The position numbers and the translations under genes were made by a program. The notes below the pieces were generated by a model. It had not been told where the DNA came from and searched no databases. It saw nothing but the letters and a program-made list of their open reading frames with translations. A stretch of 64,000 bases of DNA from assembly GCA_016281315.1 (NCBI GenBank), contig JAEEIJ010000051.1:1-64000 (forward strand), written 5' to 3'. The DNA is from Bacteroidales bacterium. Lineage in GTDB: Bacteria > Bacteroidota > Bacteroidia > Bacteroidales > UBA932. This document shows, piece after piece, positions 37,927 to 45,552 of this stretch. Within the stretch, counting starts at the first letter, position 1; each line of letters starts with the position of its first letter.

Positions 37927-40728
37927 ATGAAAAGGATATTTTACATCATATTTGCATTGCTTGCCTTTTCCTGCGTAAAGGAACAGGATCCAGCCCGGCG
38001 TCCCGCAGTGGATTACGAGGGCCGGGAGGTGATGGTGTACTTCGGCGTGGAAATGCCGGAACCGCAGACCAAGGCAATGGGGGAGAATCCCGCCATCACA
38101 TCCCTTCACGTGGCCGTTTTCGGTAGTTCCGGTTATCTGAAGGAATACAAGCTGGCAGAGCCCGTGGACGGCTATGTATCTCAGGAGGGCGTTGCCAACG
38201 CCAAGGGATACCGTGTGTCGCTGTCCATCACCTCTTCGAAAGTCCGCGTGCACCTGATTGCCAACGGCCCGGCTTCGATGGACTTCGACTATGAGTCCAC
38301 CGTGATGGCCAAACTGTCCACTACCGGCGGGCAGGACGCCTACTGGCAGCGCATCCTGCTGGATCACGGCATCTATGCCGATACGGAGGCAGAGGGTTAC
38401 TACGACATACCTCCCGTCCTCACGATAGATCCGGACTTTGACCTGGATACGGATGGGACCACGCACAAGATGGCCCTCATCCCTCTTATTCGCAACTTTG
38501 CCAAACTGACTGTAGTGGCACTTCCGGTTGCGGAGTCCAACTTTACCGTCAATTCCTTCTGCGTGGTCAATGTGCCGGACAGAGGCTCCATCGCCCCCTA
38601 TAACAAGCTGGACGGCAGCTTCATTATGAATTATGAGGATTACCCCACGCTTGCTTCCTTATCGGCCATCTATCCCGGCAACCTGCCGGCCGAAGCCCAT
38701 ATCGACAAATCCTATCCGGACGAATCCGATTTTGCGAATCTTCAAAACGGCGTAGTCGCTGCCGGCAGCGCCGTCTATATGTACGAAAGGCCCGTGCCGG
38801 TGAGCGACGCTACCGTCCTTATCGTCAACGGCACCTATACAGACCCCGACAACGGAAATCAGTATACCGGTTACTACAAGATTGACCTGATGGACGGTGG
38901 AGACTATCTTCCCATCCTCAGGAATTTCCGTTACCAAATCAATATCCAGAAGGTGAACCGAAAGGGAAAATCGACCGTCTCCGGTGCCATCAACGGTGCA
39001 GGATCGGCGGATATATCGGCCGATATCAGCACGGCGTCGCAGACGGGTATCTCCGACGGTAAATCCTCCATCTCCGTCTCCTTCACCGAAGAGACGCTCC
39101 CTATCGGCGGAACCTACACGCTGGGCGTCACCTTCGTTCCGAACGTGAACGACGGCATCGTGGACAACTCCCTGGTCACCTGGCAGCTGCTGGAGCCGGA
39201 GGGAACTGCCGGCGCCGTGATCGCGAGTGAGGACGACATTTCCTTCGACCCCGCCACGGGAACCCTGACTTTCACGACGACAGAGGTGGATCCCTCTCAT
39301 ATGAAGAGCCAGAAGATCCGCGTCATCGGCACATCATCCTCCTCACGTCTCTACCGCGAGGTCACCATCCGCCTCCTGCCCCAGCAGATAATGACCGTCA
39401 GCTGTACCCCCATCATCGAGGCGGAACCGGGAACGGAGCAGACCATCACCATCACCATTCCCAAGGACCTTCCGCAGTCCATTTTCCCGCTGCAGTTCAA
39501 GGTGGAAATCGCCAATAAGACCCTTACGCCCAACGCCGGAGACCTCCCCGTGGAGCCCGGCGAGACCATCGTGGAAGGCGAAACCGGACAGTCTTTCCAG
39601 TTTGTGAAGACCGTTTCCTATTCCGACTACACGTCCCATTACTCCGGCAACTATTCCACCTTTACCTGCGAATTCAAGAGCATTATCGGGGTCAGCGACA
39701 GCGATGTCTATGTCGCCAATAAATACTTCGCAACAGGTTCCACGCACTTCAGCACCTTTGTGAAGCGCTATTTCTCCCAGCTCAGTTTCAACACGGCAGG
39801 AGCCATCAACGAGGATGATCCCGTTCAGTTCACCTTCGTGATGGACGCCGAGCACGAAACCGGAAAACTGATTCCGGAGACCGTGGATGTCTATCTCACC
39901 GGCCTCATCCCGGATTATGACAATCCGCTCTTCGACCCGGAAGTGCTTCAGAACGTGAGCGGCAACCATTATGTCTATGATGTTCCCAGCCCCGGCACCG
40001 GCACCCAGCGCCTGTACCTGCTCTCAACGGGAGAAACGGCCCAATATGCCGTTGCGCTCCACGCGGAGTACTATGAGGACAACAGCAAGACCAATGTACC
40101 TATGTCGTTCACCGGCCTTAATTTCAGCAGTACGGTGTATTACGGACTCGACTGGCCCACCAAGTTCCAGTTCACCATCCCGAACACCTATGAGATTCCG
40201 GCCGTGGGTTATATTGACATCGAACTCAATCTGACCAACCTGGTCCCTGGCACCGACTCCAATATTGTAACGAGCGGCGGTAAGTACTACTACCGGGCCA
40301 CCTCCACGGGCACGAAGACGATGAACCTCAAGACCGCCGGTTCCCAGACCGCCAGCGTGAGTGTAGAACTTATTCATGGAGACTTCCTCCCGGCTTCTGC
40401 CGCGCAGACCACCAGGTCGTACGTGAGTATCGCAGCTCAAAACATCACTTTCACGGGGAACAGAGCATCCGGATTCTATAACACAACTGTAAACTGCTAC
40501 TCAAACAGCAATTATTCGACACAGATCGGCAGTTTCAGCGGAACAAGGACTGGTTTCATCACCTATACTTATTACAACGGCGCATTTACATTTACCGGCA
40601 TAATCGATGCCACGGCTACCATATACATGCGGGCGCAGGATAACACGTACAATTATACAGCTTCCACTACCGCACTTAACATGTACAACGGAAACGTGTC
40701 GTGTGCCGTGTCAAGAGCAAGACGATAA
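37927..40728 (+). CDS. Very large fimbrial lipoprotein (933 residues)
   Basis: Lipoprotein (IFYIIFALLAFSCVKE) with an N-terminal FimB/Mfa2-like beta-sandwich region (ITSLHVAVFGSSGYLKEYKL; IRNFAKLTVVALPVAES; LRNFRYQINIQKVNRKG). Further Ig-like beta domains follow (ISVSFTEETLPIGGTYTLGV; IIEAEPGTEQTITITIPKDL; YEIPAVGYIDIELNLTNLV). No catalytic residues recognised. It could be the anchor, a stalk extender or a second adhesin. Its stop codon overlaps the start of the AraC regulator (TAATG), so regulator synthesis depends on translation through the end of the fimbrial operon. Confidence 0.72.
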   Translation: MKRIFYIIFALLAFSCVKEQDPARRPAVDYEGREVMVYFGVEMPEPQTKAMGENPAITSLHVAVFGSSGYLKEYKLAEPVDGYVSQEGVANAKGYRVSLSITSSKVRVHLIANGPASMDFDYESTVMAKLSTTGGQDAYWQRILLDHGIYADTEAEGYYDIPPVLTIDPDFDLDTDGTTHKMALIPLIRNFAKLTVVALPVAESNFTVNSFCVVNVPDRGSIAPYNKLDGSFIMNYEDYPTLASLSAIYPGNLPAEAHIDKSYPDESDFANLQNGVVAAGSAVYMYERPVPVSDATVLIVNGTYTDPDNGNQYTGYYKIDLMDGGDYLPILRNFRYQINIQKVNRKGKSTVSGAINGAGSADISADISTASQTGISDGKSSISVSFTEETLPIGGTYTLGVTFVPNVNDGIVDNSLVTWQLLEPEGTAGAVIASEDDISFDPATGTLTFTTTEVDPSHMKSQKIRVIGTSSSSRLYREVTIRLLPQQIMTVSCTPIIEAEPGTEQTITITIPKDLPQSIFPLQFKVEIANKTLTPNAGDLPVEPGETIVEGETGQSFQFVKTVSYSDYTSHYSGNYSTFTCEFKSIIGVSDSDVYVANKYFATGSTHFSTFVKRYFSQLSFNTAGAINEDDPVQFTFVMDAEHETGKLIPETVDVYLTGLIPDYDNPLFDPEVLQNVSGNHYVYDVPSPGTGTQRLYLLSTGETAQYAVALHAEYYEDNSKTNVPMSFTGLNFSSTVYYGLDWPTKFQFTIPNTYEIPAVGYIDIELNLTNLVPGTDSNIVTSGGKYYYRATSTGTKTMNLKTAGSQTASVSVELIHGDFLPASAAQTTRSYVSIAAQNITFTGNRASGFYNTTVNCYSNSNYSTQIGSFSGTRTGFITYTYYNGAFTFTGIIDATATIYMRAQDNTYNYTASTTALNMYNGNVSCAVSRARR

Positions 40729-41984
40729 TGCCTATGAACTCATACTTATCCCCCATATACATGGCCGTGCCGGTGGTTTGCCTCACGTGGATCATCGTGC
40801 ATTGCCTTATTGCATCACGGGTTAAGACATTCCCGGCCTTTATGGCCGTGCTCCTCGTGATCCTGGGGGTGAGTTTTGCCGATGAAATCCTGGGCAATGT
40901 TTATACGAGCCCGGCTGTCAGCATCGTCGTCCTGCGAACCTTGTCGCCCCTGCTCATCCCGTCGGCCTGCATTTACCTGCATCGCCTGAAAGCCGGCGTC
41001 GAGCGCAGTCTGCGGCATGATCTCCTCCTCCTTTTCCCCATCGGCCTCGTTACCGCCGGCATAGTCGTTACCAAGATGATGGGACTGGATATGGCCGACA
41101 CACTCTACAGCATTGTCCTGCTGACAGAGATCCTGTTTTTCTTCGGATACTGCACCCACACCTGGGCGACCCAGCACCTCAGCTTTAAGCGGGTATGGGC
41201 TTTCTGCACAAAGGGACAAGAGGCAAAACTGATCGAGATTCAGACGATGATTGCGCTTAACGGCACCACAGTCATCACCATCAAGGCCATCCTGCAGGAG
41301 TTTACTCCCTATGCCGCGGCTCCCTGGTTCCCGGTGCTTCTGGCCGGACTGTATGCCCTCATTGTCAACTTCTGGGCGTTCTTCGCCCTCTTCGGGACCA
41401 AGGAGTTCGTGGGCCGGAAAGACGTACGCACCGCCTTCAGGTTCAACTATTCGGACCATGACAAATCGGCCACGTCCGAACATATGATCCTGGACATGTC
41501 CCAAAACCTCAACGCACAGGATATGTCAAACGTGCTTGGACGCATCGGCACCCAGGGAGACATCGCCACGCTCAAGGAAGCCGGCAGACTGTCAGGCACT
41601 CCTTCGCTTGCATCCACCCTGTTCACCGCCGTATCCAACTCCTGGAAAGACCAGAGCCTGGTTTCCCGCTTTCAGCACATAATGATTGACGAGCAGGCCT
41701 TCCTGCAGCCCGGTCTCTCCATCGGAGACATCGCAGAACGGCTGCACACCAACAAGAACTACATCTCACGCATGGTGAACCAGACCTACAATATGGGTTT
41801 CCCGGAAGTGCTGAACATCCTCAGGATAGACTATGCCGAGCAGTTCATCGTCAACCACAAGGACATGAATCAGGATGAGATAGCTAAGGCCTGTGGCTTT
41901 GTGAGCGCCACCTACTTCAACAGCACCTTCAAGCGCATCACAGGATACACCCCTAAAGTCTGGGCGTCCAAGGGAACGAATTAA
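40728..41984 (+). CDS. Seven-helix membrane AraC-family regulator, coupled to the fimbrial operon
   Basis: A 418-residue paralogue of the 23026-24351 protein: membrane helices (YMAVPVVCLTWIIVHCLIA; FMAVLLVILGVSFADEIL; VVLRTLSPLLIPSACIYL; LLLLFPIGLVTAGIVVT; LYSIVLLTEILFFFGYC; ALNGTTVITIKAILQEF; WFPVLLAGLYALIVNFWAFFALF) then AraC HTH (SIGDIAERLHTNKNYISRMV; DEIAKACGFVSATYFNSTFKR). I start at the ATG at 40728, inside the TAATG overlap; the ATG at 40734 is equally possible, and the ORF-track start at 40701 would reach back into the upstream gene. Being last in the operon it is a natural feedback regulator. Confidence 0.85.
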   Translation: MPMNSYLSPIYMAVPVVCLTWIIVHCLIASRVKTFPAFMAVLLVILGVSFADEILGNVYTSPAVSIVVLRTLSPLLIPSACIYLHRLKAGVERSLRHDLLLLFPIGLVTAGIVVTKMMGLDMADTLYSIVLLTEILFFFGYCTHTWATQHLSFKRVWAFCTKGQEAKLIEIQTMIALNGTTVITIKAILQEFTPYAAAPWFPVLLAGLYALIVNFWAFFALFGTKEFVGRKDVRTAFRFNYSDHDKSATSEHMILDMSQNLNAQDMSNVLGRIGTQGDIATLKEAGRLSGTPSLASTLFTAVSNSWKDQSLVSRFQHIMIDEQAFLQPGLSIGDIAERLHTNKNYISRMVNQTYNMGFPEVLNILRIDYAEQFIVNHKDMNQDEIAKACGFVSATYFNSTFKRITGYTPKVWASKGTN

Positions 41985-41996
41985 AGAAAGGTCCCT

Positions 41997-43598
41997 TTAG
42001 AATGCCAAGAAGGGACGGACTTTCATAGGGAAGGCTTCCTTCCAGGTCCAGGTACTGACCTTGCTCTCCTTGTTGATTTTAATGGTAGTATAGTAAATAC
42101 TCCCCTTTTTCTCGACACTGCCGAAATTCAAACGGATGGCATTACTGGCATCATACTCTGAACTGCTCCAGTAGTTGTCGGAGAAATCGCTACCGACAGT
42201 CATTCCAAAGGAGTCATACGCACAGCCAAAATCGGTCTTAAGCACTTCCAGGCGGTCGTTCAGGGATTTAACCAGCAGGTTCTCGTTTGTGCTCCCGCTC
42301 TTTACGTAGATCAGGGAATTCCCGATGGAGCCACTGGTCGTCCATTGGGTATTACCGGAATTTTTCCATTGATCTACGGGATCCGCACCACCGAAACCAT
42401 GTTCACTGATGGCATAGGCCCATTGGCCGATGGAAGGAAGGAACCAGCCACTGTCATTCTGGTGGACGTCGTTTTCATTATTGCGGTAGTTCCGGGCATA
42501 ATTCGCAGCCGCGACATTCGTTTCCAGTTCCGTCGTATTGTTATAGCCGCTTACATTTGTCGTGGCGATAACCTGACTGGCCCGGGTAATACTTTCGGTA
42601 TGGAGCGTTTTCTCGCCCCACGCCACACCTTCGGCCGCATTGTGCAGTGCCATTACCAGGGCATGACCATAGCCGTAGCTATACTCTGTCAGCGCACGAG
42701 AGTCCTCGGTATCATCGTTGTTCACATACACTATAATGCCGACAACCTCCACTCCAGGGCGGTGTGAAATGCGTCCATAGGTGCCGTCGCTCCAGTAAGG
42801 ATCCCCCAGCTCGGGCTTGAAATCGTGCGAGCGGTTCATCGTGTAACGTTTATTGGCAACAAGGGTGACGGCCGATGCGCCTGCGTCACGCAGGGGCACA
42901 TCGCGGTCGCAAATCTCTATATAGTCGCTGTCCGTAATCGTGGTACTGCCGGGCAGCGCTATGAAGAAATGCGCCTTGTAATCGGCGGGCTCTCCCGAAG
43001 CCGCCACATTCTGCAGATTGGCCATACCGGAGGCAACGATGTCGCCGCCAATAATCACGTCCACAGGAGTTTCACCCGTTGGCATACTGCTGATCCCCAC
43101 CAAAGTGAAGGACACCGTAGTCTCCACAAAAGTAGCCTGCTGATACAGGGTAACAGGGGTCATGTCGCCATAAATGAGGCTGCCCGTGAGCAGACTCAGC
43201 CTTTCCGCGGCATCCTTCAGCGTGCTCACGCTCATCAACCCGTGGCCGTAGGTAGACTCGTCGTCATTATCCGCGTGAACGAGCGTAACCGTAAGGGCGG
43301 TAACGCCCTCCACCGGCTCGCCTTCCGATTCCAGATAACGGAGATTTCCCGTCCACTTGCCTTCACCGCTGTCGTAATCCAACACACCCGAGATGTCTTC
43401 CCGGGTGGCACCGCGAACGCTCAGTTTATCGCCGTCCTTACGGCTGTAGCCGGCATCATAGGAGACTTTCGTCACCTCAGCCTTTACACTGAAGGGGATC
43501 TCCACCCACACGGGTTCCTTCTCTTCCGGGCCCGTCTTCTGGCAGGAAACGAGGGCTGCCAGAGCAGCGGTCAAAATGAAGAATAAATGCTTTTTCAT
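41997..43598 (-). CDS. Lipoprotein with fimbrillin-like N-terminus and lectin-like C-terminus
   Basis: A 533-residue lipoprotein (MKKHLFFILTAALAALVSCQKT). The N-terminal half reads like a fimbrillin-type sandwich (FSVKAEVTKVSYDAGYSRKDGD; AVTLVANKRYTMNRSHDFKPE). The C-terminal half is a DUF1566-like C-type-lectin fold: VVGIIVYVN at the entrance, DSGWFLPSIGQWAYAISEHGF, NYWSSSEYDASNAIRLNFG, and MKVRPFLAF at the end. It shares domain logic with the tip candidate at 35768 and is encoded on the opposite strand directly after the fimbrial operon, behind a small ORF and its own promoter. The Shine-Dalgarno-like GGAGGAG before its start is unusual here. Confidence 0.78.
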   Translation of the reverse strand: MKKHLFFILTAALAALVSCQKTGPEEKEPVWVEIPFSVKAEVTKVSYDAGYSRKDGDKLSVRGATREDISGVLDYDSGEGKWTGNLRYLESEGEPVEGVTALTVTLVHADNDDESTYGHGLMSVSTLKDAAERLSLLTGSLIYGDMTPVTLYQQATFVETTVSFTLVGISSMPTGETPVDVIIGGDIVASGMANLQNVAASGEPADYKAHFFIALPGSTTITDSDYIEICDRDVPLRDAGASAVTLVANKRYTMNRSHDFKPELGDPYWSDGTYGRISHRPGVEVVGIIVYVNNDDTEDSRALTEYSYGYGHALVMALHNAAEGVAWGEKTLHTESITRASQVIATTNVSGYNNTTELETNVAAANYARNYRNNENDVHQNDSGWFLPSIGQWAYAISEHGFGGADPVDQWKNSGNTQWTTSGSIGNSLIYVKSGSTNENLLVKSLNDRLEVLKTDFGCAYDSFGMTVGSDFSDNYWSSSEYDASNAIRLNFGSVEKKGSIYYTTIKINKESKVSTWTWKEAFPMKVRPFLAF

Positions 43599-43610
43599 AA
43601 AACGCTCCTC

Positions 43611-43766
43611 CTATAATTCGCCACCATCTTCGATGGCACCGTCACCAAAATCAATCAATGAAATGGTCAATGCCGTTGAGGTGGGACTCCCGCTCAACAA
43701 GCTGTATGTTGTATCGAAAGATAACGGTTCGCACGAGGGCGAATGATAAAAATCCTTGGCAAACAT
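43611..43766 (-). CDS. Small ORF, 51 residues, LLSGSP-type peptide
   Basis: Too short for the ORF track. ATG at 43766 (complement) reads MFAKDFYHSPSCEPLSF... with the central SLLSGSP and the acidic Gly-rich end DFGDGAIEDGGEL, stop TAG at 43611. It lies 27 bp downstream of a TATATTTG box, and its stop is 12 bp before the lipoprotein ATG with GGAGGAG between. From memory, short Bacteroidales proteins with a 'Y..P' segment followed by LLxGS and a Gly/Asp/Glu-rich tail are widespread and undescribed; this one fits that pattern. It may be a peptide precursor, a leader peptide, or a secreted factor. Coding status is supported by promoter and operon position, not by similarity I can test. Confidence 0.6.
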   Translation of the reverse strand: MFAKDFYHSPSCEPLSFDTTYSLLSGSPTSTALTISLIDFGDGAIEDGGEL

Positions 43767-43792
43767 CACTCTAACCAATTTTTTTCGGGCCG

Positions 43793-43800
43793 CAAATATA
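43793..43800 (-). promoter_or_regulatory. -7 box (TATATTTG) for the small-ORF/lectin lipoprotein unit
   Basis: Minus-strand TATATTTG lies 26 bp upstream of the small-ORF ATG at 43766 and about 195 bp upstream of the lipoprotein start. The transcript therefore begins ahead of the small ORF. Confidence 0.6.
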
Positions 43801-43860
43801 CGACTTTTTTAAAAAACGGGAAATATTTTTCAACTATTATGCCATTTGAGAAATCTTCAC

Positions 43861-43868
43861 TAACTTTG
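43861..43868 (+). promoter_or_regulatory. -7 box (TAACTTTG) for tRNA-Arg
   Basis: TAACTTTG ends 17 bp upstream of the tRNA 5' end. Confidence 0.55.
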
Positions 43869-43885
43869 CATTCCCCATTGAGGAT

Positions 43886-43959
43886 GGTTCCGTAGCTCAG
43901 CTGGATAGAGCAACAGCCTTCTAAGCTGTGGGTCTCGGGTTCGAATCCCGACGGAATCA
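43886..43959 (+). tRNA. tRNA-Arg (anticodon TCT)
   Basis: A 74-nt cloverleaf. The acceptor stem GGTTCCG pairs with CGGAATC (one G-T), D arm GCTC/GAGC, anticodon stem ACAGC/GCTGT around CTTCTAA (anticodon TCT, reading AGA), T arm TCGGG-TTCGAAT-CCCGA, and discriminator A. CCA is not encoded; C43960 already belongs to the terminator stem. Confidence 0.96.
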
Positions 43960-43991
43960 CAAGAAAAGAGACCTTCCGGTCTCTTTTCTTG
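43960..43991 (+). terminator. Terminator hairpin of tRNA-Arg
   Basis: CAAGAAAAGAGACC pairs perfectly over 14 bp with GGTCTCTTTTCTTG around a TTCC loop. The descending arm carries the T-rich stretch. It begins at the base after the discriminator. Confidence 0.85.
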
Positions 43992-44024
43992 TAGATGGCC
44001 CGTGGCAGGGTCGGGGATTTGCAA

Positions 44025-44041
44025 AATCCCGACGGAATCAC
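44025..44041 (+). repeat. 17-bp duplicate of the tRNA-Arg 3' end
   Basis: AATCCCGACGGAATCAC at 44025-44041 is identical to 43944-43960 (end of the T arm, 3' acceptor strand, discriminator and next base). The preceding bases TCGGGGATTTGCAAA can still form a T-arm-like stem with it. It could be a remnant of a second tRNA or an attachment-site scar of an element that integrated at this tRNA. Confidence 0.7.
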
Positions 44042-44048
44042 GAAAGGC

Positions 44049-44081
44049 ACGGACGCCACGGTCGAAGACTGTGGCGTCCGT
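44049..44081. terminator. Hairpin after the tRNA 3' duplicate
   Basis: ACGGACGCCAC pairs perfectly with GTGGCGTCCGT over 11 bp around an 11-nt loop. It begins 7 bp after the duplicated tRNA end, as the real terminator does after the real tRNA, and sits 38 bp from the convergent dcuB stop, so it may end transcription from both sides. No clear T-tract. Confidence 0.5.
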
Positions 44082-44119
44082 TGTGCAAAGGGGGCTCCTC
44101 CCCGCCTGCGAACAACCCC

Positions 44120-45496
44120 TTACTGGATAAAACTCGCGAAATACCCCGGGAACAGCACGTTGGTGATGAGATAGCCCACCACGGTGGCCACCCATACGCT
44201 GATGAGGCCCGGCATCATAAAGCTGTGATTCAGGAGATATTTGCCGATGACTGTGGTGCCGCTGCGGTCGAAGTTCACCGTGGCGATGTCTGACGGGTAG
44301 TTCGGGATGAAGAAGTAGCCGTACACGCTGGGAAGCACGCCCAGCAGCACCGGTCCCGCAATGCCCAGTTTATAGGCGAGCGGCAGCATCGCCACCACCA
44401 CGGCGCCCTGGGAATTGATGAGCACCGAGACCAGGAAGAACACGAAGGCGATGGTCCAGGGGGCGCGGGCCACGAGGTCCGACAGCATTGCCTCCATTTC
44501 CTCGATATAGTTGCTGAAGTAGGTATCGGCCAGCCAGGCGATGCCGTAGATGGCGATGACGGCCACCATTCCCGATTTCCATACCGAGCCGGAGACGCAG
44601 TTCTTCAGGTCTACCTTACACAGCATAATGTTCAGCGCCGCCGCCACCAGCATAATAATCTGGATGCAGAGGTTCATCTTGGGAAGGTTGATGGCCTGGG
44701 CCACCGTGCGTCCGTCCGCGACGTGGAACATCTGGCAGAAGGCGAAGCCTACGATGACAAGAAGCGCCGTCAGGAAAATGTACACCGAGAGTTTGGCCGA
44801 TTTGGAAATCTCAAGATCCAGCGTGGTGGTCTTGTTCACGTACATATATTTGTAGATCTTCGGATCCGCCTTCCGCGCCTGGAATTCGGGGTCGTCGTCC
44901 AGGTCCTTGCCGCGTTTGTAGGAGGCCAGCGAAGCACACATCAGGCCGATGACGCAGGCCGGGATGGTGACCATCAGCACCTGCGGAATGCTCACCATAT
45001 AGCCGTTGGCGTTGGAAATGGTGACGAAGGCCACCACCGCCGCGGCGATGGGCGAGCAGGTGATGCCCACCTGCGAGGCCACCGAAGCCACGCCGCAGGG
45101 CCGCTCCGGACGGATGTTCTTCTTGAGGGCGATGTCGCAGATGATGGGCATAATGGTGTAAACCACGTGGCCGGTTCCCACCAGCACGGTGAGGAAGAAA
45201 GTCACCAGCGGGCCCAGGAAGGTGATGTGCTCGGGGTGTTTGCGAAGCAGCTTTTCCGCAATCTGGATCATCCAGTCCATACCGCCGGAAGCCTGCAGCG
45301 TACCGGCGCAGGTGACGGCGGCGATGATGATGTAGATGACGTCCGTGGGGGGCGTACCGGGCTTGAGGCCGAAGCCGAAGACCAGGATGGCCAGGCCGAT
45401 ACCGCTGATGGCGCCGAGCGCCAGGGAACCGTAACGGGAACCTACGTAAAGGGCTGCCAACACGATGAGCAGCTCGATGATCATAACGAAAGACAT
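44120..45496 (-). CDS. dcuB: Anaerobic C4-dicarboxylate transporter DcuB
   Basis: A 458-residue Dcu-family antiporter in the inner membrane that exchanges fumarate, malate or aspartate for succinate during fumarate respiration. Family hallmarks match E. coli DcuB closely: LAILVFGFGLKPGTPPTDVIYIIIA, TLQASGGMDWMIQIAEKLLR, GTGHVVYTIMPIICDIAL, IRPERPCGVASVASQ, AIYGIAWLADTYF, NYPSDIATVNFDRSGTTVIGKYLLNHSF. Ten or more helices are visible. It is a single gene divergent from nhaC, and its role fits succinate-producing fermentation in this order. Confidence 0.93.
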   Translation of the reverse strand: MSFVMIIELLIVLAALYVGSRYGSLALGAISGIGLAILVFGFGLKPGTPPTDVIYIIIAAVTCAGTLQASGGMDWMIQIAEKLLRKHPEHITFLGPLVTFFLTVLVGTGHVVYTIMPIICDIALKKNIRPERPCGVASVASQVGITCSPIAAAVVAFVTISNANGYMVSIPQVLMVTIPACVIGLMCASLASYKRGKDLDDDPEFQARKADPKIYKYMYVNKTTTLDLEISKSAKLSVYIFLTALLVIVGFAFCQMFHVADGRTVAQAINLPKMNLCIQIIMLVAAALNIMLCKVDLKNCVSGSVWKSGMVAVIAIYGIAWLADTYFSNYIEEMEAMLSDLVARAPWTIAFVFFLVSVLINSQGAVVVAMLPLAYKLGIAGPVLLGVLPSVYGYFFIPNYPSDIATVNFDRSGTTVIGKYLLNHSFMMPGLISVWVATVVGYLITNVLFPGYFASFIQ

Positions 45497-45520
45497 AGCG
45501 AAACTACGTGGTTAGTCATA

Positions 45521-45528
45521 CAAATATA
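45521..45528 (-). promoter_or_regulatory. -7 box (TATATTTG) for dcuB
   Basis: Minus-strand TATATTTG lies 24 bp upstream of the dcuB ATG. The divergent nhaC side has only a degenerate TAACTTCG at 45540-45547. Confidence 0.55.
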
Positions 45529-45552
45529 GCATTTTTTCGTAACTTCGCGGCT

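Noticed and set aside
44025-44081. Second functional tRNA gene
   Set aside because: Only the T-arm-like part and 3' acceptor strand are present; no D arm or anticodon arm precedes it.
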